A stretch of 64,000 bases of DNA, taken from Chromera velia. Its lineage: Eukaryota; Sar; Chromeraceae. The position numbers and the translations under genes are program-made. This document shows positions 33,884 through 44,612 of the stretch, piece by piece; within the stretch, counting starts at the first letter, position 1, and every line of letters begins with the position of its first letter. The notes beneath the pieces were generated by a model. That model did no database searches. It was not told the origin of the DNA and worked only from the letters and a program-made list of their open reading frames with translations. The stretch covers positions 40,001 through 104,000 of the forward strand of contig JAHBMJ010005646.1 of the NCBI GenBank assembly GCA_018398765.1, in the 5' to 3' direction.

Positions 33884-35166
33884 AGACCCACTGACCCACC
33901 CGTCCATGTTTTGGACCCCCACGGAACGACGAGAGGTCCCCCCACAAAAACTCCAAAAAGGGACGCCTGCAGAAGAGGGAGAAAGGAGCGCGAGAAGTAG
34001 AGGAGAGAGAAAAGGAGTGATGGACGCCCATCCAGCAGAGACGACAATACACGTAAACAACAAGGGTGGGAAGCAGAAACCCACATTCGGCAGCATACAG
34101 AGACAAACTCGACAGGTGATGAGGGTATGAGAATCAAGAGGAAATACCAGACACGGGGAAGCAGTGAAAGGACAGATACAGCACACAAAAAGGGAAAAGG
34201 TGGATTGAAATAAACAGAGAACGGAAGAAAGGTGGACGGGAGGAAGGAAGGCAGACGGAAAAAAAGAAAGAAGGAAGGAAGAAACCAAAAGATAAACACA
34301 GACAGACAGACGAGCATCCCGATCCATCTGACTGTCCATCCACCCACAAATGCGTCTCCAATATTCGTCAGCAGCCCCAATGACGCTCGAAGCAGCCCCG
34401 TTTCTGCAGACAAGACAGATAGACGGACAGATGGACAGGCCGAAGTGAGAGAGAGAGACAGAAGAAACTTCCTGCCTGCCTGCCGAGAAGCCCTACCTGC
34501 GTCAAGAGGGCGCCTGATGTCGAAACGATGCAACAGAATTTTACACCACACACCCACCCATACCCACCGACCGACCCACTCACACACAACAGAGTCTCTC
34601 CGACTTACTTGTGGAAGGAGCAAGGGTCTCCAGAAAGATCGGAAGAGCGGTGCTGCACAGACACGACAGATCACAATTGAAAGAAGTGCATATGACAAAG
34701 AGATACGCAGCAGAGCTCCACCCTGTTTGACCTTTGGATTGCTTGGAAATTCTCGGCACAGAACGCAGAGGAAGAAGCAAAACAGACTCCACAAAACCCA
34801 AAAGAAGCAAAACAGACTGCGCAGAGCCTAGAAGAAGCAAAACAAATTGCACAGAACCCAGAAGAAGCAAAACAGACTGCGCAGAACGCAGAGGAAGAAC
34901 AGAACAACAAGCAAAAAGGAGAAATCAAGCACCGTAGACCTACAACAAACAGAAGGGCGGGTCTCGCCACGCTACCTGTGGACTACGCACGAGCAAACAT
35001 CAGAGAGCAACAAACAACAGAATTCAAGGGTTATCTTCATGCACACGGACGGAAAACAGAGAAACGCACACACAGACAGTGCGGTACAACAAACGGACCC
35101 ACCCCAGAAGCAGATATGTGTGCGTTACGATGACCCCCGCACGATCACGCTCATCAATGAACCTGC

Positions 35167-35202
<36 letters not shown>

Positions 35203-36337
35203 TATATGTTTCTTCTTCTTCTCCCTCCTTTTCTTCATGAAGACAGACTATATGTTTCTTCTTCTCCTTTCTTTTCTTCATGAACACAACAGACAAAAAG
35301 AAAGAAAGTCATGAAGGCAGACAGACAGACGGACAGACTATATGTTTCTTCTTCTCCCTTCTTTTCTTCATGAACACAATAGACAGACAGACAGACAGCC
35401 AGACAGACAGATAGACAGACAGACAGACAGACAGATAGACAAACAGACAGACTATATCGTCTTTTCTTCAAACAGACAGACAGATGGACAAACAGACAAA
35501 CTAAAAAGCAGACAGAGCAGATAGCCCTGATGAAGTGCGGGAGACAGGCGACAGATCGAAGCATTAAAGGATACAAACAAGTCACTGCAGCTGTTGAAGC
35601 AGAAATCACCGAGATGCTATCGGCACAAAAACGTTGTTGAGATCCCGCACGTTTTGCCTGCCGTACTTTTGCTTTCTTGCTGTCTCTGTGAGACGTCGCG
35701 AGTATTGTCAGTGGTGCCGACCCTTCCTTGCAGCTAGTTGGTTGGAATGAGTCAGTATACACCTTTGTGCTCTGTGAGTCTACCTGTCTGTCTCGAGTGT
35801 CTGTTTGTCTCTCTGTCTTTTTGTCTTTCTGTCTGTCTGTGTATACCCGGGATCTGACCATCGGAGCGAACAAGTCGCTGCTTTGCAACTGACAGGTCTA
35901 CAAATTGGTTGATCTGTTTGCTCACCGACGCCCCGAAAATTCCACTCAGCCTGCACCTCAGCAATCCAAGACACCAACAGGGAAACAACTCTCTTGAATG
36001 CTGTGTGTGTAACTTGGCAGGAGAGCAGGACTCGCCCGGTAAGTCAAAAGAGAAACAGGCGGAAGAATGTCACAATGAGAAGCAGCACAGAATGAAGTAT
36101 ATCCATAGGATGAGAGCAGTTCCCAGAAAAAAAAAGACAACGTAAAAGCCAAACGGCTCCAGGAACTCTTTGCCTCCCTCGATTGCGCCCGTTTTGTTGT
36201 CGATGAGTTCGTTCTCTGTCTTGGTCACCTTTCTACTTCGCCCTCCAACCCCCCTGTCAAAGAGTCACTCACCGTACATACTCAACCAAGCAGAAAAGCA
36301 CAAGGGCGCCTACGCAGGCGACAGACAGAAAATCCAG

Positions 36338-36385
<48 letters not shown>

Positions 36386-39300
36386 CACACACACACACAC
36401 ACACACACACGTACACTCACACACACACACACACACACAATGTGATGATGCAAGGAGGAAGGAGAACAACAAAATCAGCCAACGGAGCAAGAGAACCTTT
36501 TCTTCAAATATCTCTGCCACCCCTATGTTTGCCTGCCGGCCCAGGTTTCCCATCCAATCTGTGTTCATCCTGAGTAGACCGACACTTCAAAACCTCTTTG
36601 TGCATGCAAAGCGAAACGAATATTGTCACTTACACGCCCCACCACACTCCAGCCCACTGGCTGGGTACTGATTGACTGACCTGTCCGCCCAGCATGAGGA
36701 CGGGGAAAAGGAGCCAAGTGAGGAGGAAGTGGTAGAGCTTCCGCACAACAATCAAGGCCGATTTGGTGGGGGGCATGTACCCCTGGGGGGCCCTTCTGAT
36801 GAGAGACAGAGAGAGAGACGGAGAGAAAGGCAAGACACCATCAAGGCTAGCGGGAGGGATTCTCCCTCGAGGTCATGTCACTTTCTCTATCCTTCTTTTT
36901 TTTTTGGCGTGTCTGCCTACTTGTCTGACTCGCTGGGTGCCCGCTTGACTGTCTGTCTCTTCATCTGCTTATGTATCTCTGTACCCTTCTGTACGTATGT
37001 GTTTCCTGCAACCCTTCTCTGAGTGCCCTCTTCCAGAGTTTTGAAAGAAACAGGGAAAAGCACCGTGCTTGACAAAGAAGAAAGCGTTGTTGAGTCAAGC
37101 TGAATAGACGCAGAGAGAGGACAGCCAGAGCAGAAACAACAAAAAAAAAAACGGAACACACGGAGCGAAAGCGGACATTCACACATTCCTTCCAACTTCC
37201 GTGCTGACTCACAGTTCATTCGACCTATCTCCCAGTCCTCTATCCCTTTCCTTGTCGAGATCCGATTGGAGATGATGGCTTTCCTTTTCCTTCTCTCCCT
37301 GTCCCCCGTGTCTGCTGGTGCTTCCCTTCCGATGCGGATTTGAATTCCTCCCCCCCCCCTGCTGCCCCCCTCCATGTCCTCCTCCAGCAGAATCCTTCCT
37401 CGTGATACCCCCCTTGCCAGGCTCACTAGAGAAGGAGAGGGCCGAGGATCCTCCCTCCCGGAGAGCCAGGAGGTAAACAAGGGAGAGCCCGGCGGGAAGG
37501 GAGAGGCCCCAGAAGACAAATATGCCACGACGAATTGAACAAAACCAAAAAAACCAACCCAGGACGGTTCCTGAACACACACACACACACAAACGCTCAG
37601 TGACTTTCTCTCGGAGTCTCTTTCTCTCACACAAATGTACATGCATAGACACAATCGATCATCAAGCCTGCCCGCACAAAACCCCACTCACATACACACG
37701 CCCAACAACCACCAGCACTCGCACACGAATACGGAAAGAGGCAGACCTCTGGAAGACAAGCAAAACCTCGAGAAAAAGGGCGCATATCTCCGAGGAGAAA
37801 GAAAAGGCGTTGTTCAGCTCACTGATTTGATGAAAGAGGAAAGATCCCCGAAATTTGGCTTACAATAAATATGCACGGCAGCTGACTCGAATCGAAAAGA
37901 GAGAAATGGCCCTTCGGAAAGACACATCCAAAACAAGTGACTGACTATTTCCATAGAAGAGAAAGGGTCCCGAGAAAACCCACAAAACAGCATCCAGAAA
38001 GGTCCAGACGGCCAACGGAATGCAAAGAAACGACAACAATCGGAACGGTTTCGAATTCCCGTATCTGTTGTCTGTCGTCTCCAGGTACTCGTCCTGTTCT
38101 CCTATCAGTCTGGACACAGAAGCGTAAAATTCTGCCGATTCGGGGTCTACAGCCAGAAGAAGACGATAATCCGACACACCCGTCATATGCGATTGGTGAT
38201 TCAAACGCTTATAGGCCATCTCTGCAGAACTCAGAGATGTCGACACTGGGACAGAGGAGGACGAAGAATTCAACCCAACAGAAGAAGACAGCTCTCCCAA
38301 AGGATGATGATGCGAGGAGCCTCCAGTGACAGAGGAAGAAGAGACACCCGCCTGGGGGGATGATGACATGCCCCCCACTCCCACTCCACTCCCACTGCGC
38401 CCCCCCGTTTGAGATCCCTTCTTACCCCTCCCCGCAGATCCCCAATGAGGACTAGGAAACCCCTGCTGAGAAGAAACGCTCCGCCCCCCTCCCCTGGAGG
38501 ATGCAAATCCCGACATCCCACCGCCCACTGTGCCCTTGTCCCGGTCATCACTAGCCTTGCGTTCCCCCCCATGTGCGTGCCTGCCCCCCCCAAAGGATAG
38601 CCCTGCCTGTGCGGAACCCGACGCTGCGTTACTCTCTGTTGCGCCGTGCTTGGGCAGAAGGAAGGAAAGGTCATTTGAGCAGGGAAGTCCTGCGGGCAGG
38701 AGAGGGAGAGGCAGAGGGAGGCAACCAACTTGGGGAAAAGGGAACATCAATCGGATGGATAAGCGAGTCAGAAAATGACGAACCATGACAGGCAATCGCA
38801 AGAGCCGGCACACTCCACAGTGCAAATGGAAATTGATAGCTAGGAAAGAAAGAGACATTCCCCTACCGACCTTCTGCATCTTCCCGTCTCCATTTGGCCT
38901 GCACCGCATCCGAAATGTCTCCCTTCAGTCTCAGCACACGCTCCTGCAGCACCTGCATTGCACCCTGCAAGCACTCACACGCACACCCACACACGCAGAC
39001 GCACACCCAGGGACAGACTCGAGGCATGCGAGAGAGACTGAGATGGGCTGTCTCTTGGACGGAAGTTGGCCGCATAACCATAAAAGACACGCACACCGTC
39101 TTACACCGGATGATCCACACAGGGTGACATAGACGAATTTTCAAACAGAGGGTTTGTGCCGTGAGGGCGAGACAGAAAATCAGACTTTCCCCTTTCCCTC
39201 TTCCCCCCCAACCCACCTGCACTCTCCACTCGTGGAAGACGAGAGGTACCAGGCGGCCGTGGAAGAGCGCCAAGGCGGCCAGATGACCTAGGTACGTGAC

Positions 39301-41626
39301 CTGATCGATAGAGCCAAATGACCATGCATGCATCAAGTTGAATGAATCACTCCGAGGGATCCATCAGTCGAGGGCATCCCTCCGGTGTGACTTTTTTTCT
39401 TTCTTTCATGCAGCCACTCACTCCAGTGGCATGTAGAGGAACTGAGGTCCTTCGTTCCGTGCATCTGCCAACCATCAAGCTCTTTAGTCTCACTGTTGAG
39501 CCGAAGCTTGCACAGCTGGATGGCAGAAAGGACTTATCATTTGGATTGAAATGAATTGAAGAGAAGACAAGAAAAGAAAGGCATTTATTTTGCTGTCAAA
39601 AACTGGACAGGATTTTTCCCACCGAAGGCACAAAAAAGCAACGGATGGCGACAGTCTGTCAAAGGACTTTCGTTCTTTTACTTCACGTCTCTATTCTCGC
39701 TGGTATTCCCCTCAGATGGTCAACAAACCATGCGGTCGCACGTTGCATACAAACAAACTCGACAGAAGCAGACAACGATCCCTCCCACACACTGACCATG
39801 GTCGAGAGAAAGAGACATGCGGCCGTCTCGCACGTGTGGCTCAGCAGGGCGGCGCATGTGTACCCGACAGCACACAAAGCGCTGACGATGCCCCCCTCTG
39901 CAAAGCTGAACGCTCTGCAGGCACAGACGGATGAATGAGAAGACAATGAAAGGCGGCGACTTCACTGATGGCGGACAGTGTCTGCACTCAGAAATGGTCA
40001 GGTCAAGGAAGGTAGGTAGTGTGAAAAGAAGAGAGAGCCATCATTTTCGTCTGTTCCTGAAACTTCTTCTCCTCTCATGCAGTCCCTCTCTCTCTGTTCG
40101 AACGGATCAACTTTTTTTTTTCACTTTGAGGATGGACAGAGAGACGACCTTCAATAGAGCAAGCAAGAGGAATCTGACCGACGCTACATGGAATTTGTTT
40201 TTTTTCTGCCTTACTTACGTCTCGACAGAGCCCCCGCATACTTGGAAGGAATACAACGTCCCCATGGCTGCATTTATTTGTCATTACAAATCAGAACCGA
40301 TCTTCCCTCTCTCTCTGCTGTTCATTTCAACTCACCCCTTTGAGAGATGACGATGGAAGATGGCCATCTGCAGGAAGAAGTGGGTCTGTGCGAGCAGCAC
40401 CAGAGGCAGTGCAGGCACCCCAGTTGACACGGAGAAGACAACTGCCGTGATCATGGGCATGCACACGGTGTTGTACAGCGGCTTAACGAACACGTTGCTG
40501 TAGCACATCACCAGGGCCTGCACCCCACAGAGCATGCAGGCCACCTGGATGAAATACCCCACGTAGGTCTCTGCAGGCAGATATGTAGGGGCATGCATTT
40601 GCATGTAGGGGCAGACATGTAGATTGAATTATTTTTGTATGGAAGTAAATGAATTCTGTATGAAAGTAAACGCAGGCCACCTGGATGAAATACCCCACGT
40701 AGGTCTCTGCAGGCAGATACATAAGGGAGGAATTAAAGAGGTAATGAGGATGGGCAGGAGCAGTACCATGCCATGAGGATGCGTGAGCCCCCTCCCCCCC
40801 CCCATTCCATTGTTCTGTTCCGTTATCGTGTTGAATAGAGGCTCGTAGAGGTAGAAAATCAAAAATGCGTGTTATTGTTCTCGCCAAACCTGTGCGTGTT
40901 TCTTGACACATCAAGATACAGGGATATATTAATAGATCTGCACGAGAAGAGGCCTTCTGGGTCCAGGCATCGTGTGCACACCAACAGAAAAAAAAACACA
41001 CACTCCGGGGGGGAACTTTGGGGGGTGAAGAAAGGAGCCGAGAAAGAAAGCGTAGCCGAGCGTAGCCCCTCTTTTGACGCACGCAATGCAATTTCTTCTC
41101 CCATACGGTCCCCATCACGACGACTTCTTCTCCGGAGGATTGTTCAGGCAACAGAACGCATGTGTGCAAAGCACAAAAAGGATATCTCCCGCGGCTCTTG
41201 TACTTCTCTTCTGTCACCTCCCGTCCATATCGCTTCCCTGAGTGGGCAGACCGTGTGACCAGATGAATGCATGTACGAAGAAATGCAAAAGAAAGACTAA
41301 CCATCTGCGAGATCGCTGAAAAAGACGGGAAGCGCACATGTACCGAAGACGAGAGACCCCAGGGCACTTCCATGTCGTCTCCGCCCCCGCATCTCCGAGC
41401 TCCCTCCGGAAAGTTTTCTGTCTCTGTCCCTCACCTTGCCCTCTCCACAGAGACGGTATTTGAATAGATCGTTACTCGGTGTGTCGCTCTCCACCACCAG
41501 AACTGAGAGGAGAATCAAAACGAGGACAGACCACTGGACAGTCATGGTAGAGAGCAACAGTGCGGGAAGAAAGAGGAAACCCTCGAGGCCGAATGCAGCC
41601 CGAACTCGTCCAAAAAGACCCTTCAT
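32289..41626 (-). CDS. Dolichol/phytol-type (polyprenol) kinase, multi-pass membrane protein
   Basis: Seventeen exons chain in phase (852 residues): 41435-41626, 40336-40568, 39797-39914, 39217-39300, 38871-38964, 37946-38728, 37213-37570, 36681-36795, 36273-36337, 36142-36232, 35930-35988, 34609-34652, 34348-34403, 33900-33966, 33106-33137, 32721-32777, 32289-32399. The enzyme family uses CTP (or another NTP) to phosphorylate a membrane isoprenoid alcohol. Family marks: VVRKLYHFLLTWLLFP, LFCLVEYVR, the nucleotide-site motif NIGDAFASLFGVFVGG with PWGSKTWT, and the C-terminal SDIDNLSVPIFATV. In SEC59/DOLK and phytol/farnesol kinases these lie in the same order. The N-terminal helices (VLVLILLSVLVV, FFLQMAIF) are followed by a 260-codon Gly/Ser/His-rich insertion (37946-38728), so the protein is longer than usual. 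I cannot decide between dolichol and phytol as substrate. The last small exons are supported mainly by phase and motif order. Confidence 0.75.
32786..32841. repeat. (CA)n-(GA)n microsatellite in kinase intron
   Basis: CA repeat joined to GA repeat just above exon 32721-32777, the same CA-GA arrangement as at 6216-6300 and 33810-33880. Confidence 0.95.
33810..33880. repeat. (CA)n-(GA)n microsatellite in kinase intron
   Basis: CA repeat directly joined to GA repeat just below exon 33900-33966. Confidence 0.95.
34774..34895. repeat. 30-bp minisatellite, four copies
   Basis: The word GAAGCAAAACA recurs at a 30-bp period (GCAAAACA at 34777, 34807, 34837, 34867). The period is a multiple of three, and the plus strand encodes a decapeptide repeat of the type EEAKQTAQNP. 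It sits in an intron of the minus-strand kinase. Confidence 0.9.
35160..35520. repeat. (CAGA)n tracts interleaved with a roughly 45-bp TATATGTTTCTTC unit
   Basis: CAGA repeats alternate with a longer unit that starts CAGACTATATGTTTC and ends TTCTTCATGAA. Three good copies begin at about 35199, 35244 and 35335, and a degraded one at about 35450. Intronic in the kinase gene. Confidence 0.9.
36341..36440. repeat. (CA)n microsatellite touching the acceptor of kinase exon 36273-36337
   Basis: About 95 bp of CA repeat with a CACGCACACGCACC interruption. On the sense strand the (TG)n runs straight into the acceptor TGTGCAG. Confidence 0.95.
40521..40720. repeat. Duplicated exon edge of the kinase gene with a palindromic insert
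   Basis: A segment of about 50 bp (GCAGGCCACCTGGATGAAAT to GCAGGCAGATA) occurs at about 40526-40583 and again at 40672-40722. The lower copy is the start of exon 40336-40568 (TYVGYFIQVAC); the upper copy lies in the intron. Between them, at 40636-40672, is TATGAAAGTAAA/GAATTC sequence that matches the inverse complement of part of the 83-bp minisatellite at 2899-3590. Confidence 0.85.
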
Positions 41627-42794
41627 GGCGTCCCCCTTTTGTTTTGGTCTTATAGTTGATCAAATGCTTCCCTGGCCCTTTACGTAATCGTTCGGATTGA
41701 ATTAGTAAGTCATGCGTTGTCTGTCAGCTGCTCCTTCCAGCCGTCTCTGATTCCTGAGACAAGAAAGGAGGGAATGCAGACCAAGAGAGGACCCCAGGGG
41801 GGTACCGATGTCAAAAGCACGAAGAAGCACAGAAGTAAACTGATGAGAGAGCCCCTAGGTATCGTGTGTGCCTGAGCTAAGAGGAAGGGCACGTCCGTGT
41901 CGTGATTCTGTCACTCTTATCCGTCTCTCAGCTGTTGCCGTGCCTCTTCTCTTCAGCTTCTCTCCAAGATTTCCTCCGTTGCCACTTTCAAACAATTTTG
42001 TGTTCCGTGTGCGGTCCAAGGACAGTTCTGCAGATTACTATGGGTGGGTAGAAATGCAGGGAAGCACAGTCTTGAAGTCTTCTGTAAGGGAATCTGCAGG
42101 AAGTCCACTTCGGCTGTTCAGTCGTGTTCAGCTGATTTCAGCTGCACATGTGTGTGTGTTGCACTTTTTTCTTTCCGGGACTCTCCGCGCCGCCCCCGCG
42201 GGCCGAAAATTTGGACCCCGGCCATGCAGCCGAGCGAGCCGCGGCCGCGAACACATCCGAAGCTGCGATACAGAGCTTCCCGGCCAGCTAGCTAGCTGTA
42301 TAGAAGCCGATCTTGGACTGTAGTGCTGTTGCTGGTTCACTCTTAATTCCTTTATCCATCAGTCAATTAAACACAACGAAGGACACAGAGTTTCGAAGAT
42401 CTCAAGTTTGAACTACAGCTCCTTTGTGACAGACCAGAACACTTCGAACCACAAAGGCACGAATCTTTTGCTGCAACACCTGCAGATTGCAATCTTCTGC
42501 TTCAAGGTCAGGAGCTGTGTTCTGGAAAGAAAGGGGCTGCTGGATTCAGCTGTGTTTGTCGACTCATCCTTCTTTGCTGACGCATAATTTGATGTGTATG
42601 GTGGCCTCTTTTTGTGTCTGAACCTTTATTGGTGCAGGAAGGGGACACGCGTGTTTGCCAGGGAGGACACTGGGTTTGTGTGGCGTATGCAAAGTAGAGC
42701 AACACTTGCGCATAACAGGGCTGTAGCGCGCGAGCGGGGTCCTGGAGGTAGCGGACAAGAGCTTGATTCAAGTCCCGCCTATAGCAGCTACACC
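41627..42794. promoter_or_regulatory. Divergent spacer between the kinase and His-rich genes
   Basis: The region holds a CpG-rich patch at about 42178-42300 (CCGCGCCGCC, GCGGCCGCG, CCATGCAGCC, and AGCTAGCTAGCT near a TATAG). It resembles the patches in the other promoter spacers. The 5' limit of the His-rich transcript is unknown; an upstream in-frame ATG exists at 42594. Confidence 0.35.
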
Positions 42795-44575
42795 ATGTCA
42801 TCTTATGGGCACACACCGGGGGGGGTGGATGGGTTCAATGGGATGAGGAACCGATCTCCGAGAAAGGAAGCCTTTTTACAGTCTGTGGGGGGATTGGGAG
42901 GATTGTTGGGTGATGATGAAGACGTGTATAAGCAGCCCAAATTTAGACGAAGGGGAGGACCTTCACCCTTCTCTATTGCATTGGGCAGTGTGTTCGTGAT
43001 CCTTTGCCTTTTTGGCCTGACAACTCTGGGCACTCATGACCCTCGAGAGAGAGCGCAAAGGCAACTCTCCCAGCACGGTGCTGGTCAGTCACTAGCTCAC
43101 ACAGACACTACTGATATGTTCGTTACTTTTCTTCTACCACTAGCTTCTCTGTCCCTCTTTGCTCTCTTCTGTCGCAGAGGTTCCCGCTTCCTCTCACCAG
43201 GCATGACATCTTCACAGGAATTATATCTACCCTGCTTCAATGTCATTCTTTCTTGATCATTTGTTTGCTTCCCCCCTTTCCTTCTTGACCGGCATCCTTG
43301 TATTCCATTCCAATCGTCTCTCTATCGCCCTCTGAAAATGACAACTGTACTTCATTGTCCTCAAAGCATCTCTCTCTGCCTCTCATGCTTGTCCGTTTCA
43401 CTCTTGCATAGTTTCTGTTTTGTTCCCGTTTTGCTTCTTGCGTCCGTTCCTTCTTTTCCGTTCGATTTCCTCCAACTAACTTCCTGCACAGCGACATTCT
43501 ACTTATTTGGGTCAGCACACATCTCTGTGTGTTTGTGTCTTCTGTCTGTTTGTCTGCAGACTCAGCAGGAGCAGGCCACTCGCACGGACACGGTCACGAG
43601 GCCGAACACGAAGACGTGATGCTGGGACAGGAGGCCTTGGGGAACCTTCATGTAGGGGAGGCGGGGGAGGGACACGGACACGGGGAGGGGCATGGGGACT
43701 TGCTGGGTGACACCGTATCGCACTCGGTCTTTCATTCGGTCAGTCAGGGTCAGCGTTATGTAACGGGATTCGAAACCGCTCATCTGTTTAACACCAAACT
43801 TAAAAAAGAACATCAACGACGATCGAGACCTTTATCAGATCGCAGATGCAGGATATCAGAGAGCTGAAGAGAAAGAACGAATATGTGTTCTGCGTGTATG
43901 TATGTGCAGGGAAAGACGCACGCCGAGCGAAAGGCTCACCAGGCGTCGAGCCCTGGCGACGCCCTTCCCGAGGATGTGAAGAGACGCCGGATCAGAGCGG
44001 TCATGCAAGGGGCGCACTCAGTCTCCAGTGAAGTTACGGGAAAGTCAGTCACTCTGTGTGAGTGAGTGAGTGAGTGAGTGAGCGAGTGAGTGAGTGAGTG
44101 AGTGAGTGAGTGGGTGGGTGAGTGAGTGAGTGAGTGGGTGGGTGAGTGGGTGAGTGAGTGAGTGAGAGAGAGAGAGAGAGAGAGTGTGTGTGTGTACAAA
44201 TGACAGCTGTACGTTGGGAGAAAAAGAAAACTGGAGGGTTCTTCGGCCCCTTTCGCTTTTTACTTCCAAGGGAGAAAAGGTGAAATGCAGTATGGTTTGA
44301 CTCAGCTAAAATGAAAGGTGGGGGGGCCTTCCGAAAGCTGGTACGTTGGAGGAGAGAAACTGATTCGATGCAGAAATGGGTCTGTGAAGAAAGCGGAGAA
44401 GCCCATTTTTGAGGGAGCGTTTGATTTGTCGGCAAAGCAACTTTCGATCGTCTCTTTTTTCCTTCCTTGGAGGGAGCCGAGTGACAAGGGAACATGGTCG
44501 GGCGTCTCTCTTTTTGTTTAAATGGTGTGTTTCAATTACATGCCTGTGCGAAATTTGCATCTTCCTATGTTGATG

Positions 44576-44612
<37 letters not shown>

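Noticed and set aside
33532-34794. 420-codon minus-strand open frame
   Set aside because: It reads through introns and CA/GA repeats of the kinase gene. The real exons 33900-33966, 34348-34403 and 34609-34652 lie inside it and are joined by splicing with the correct phases.
40483-41373. 296-codon minus-strand open frame
   Set aside because: It crosses the intron between the first two kinase exons and both copies of the duplicated exon edge in the wrong frame.
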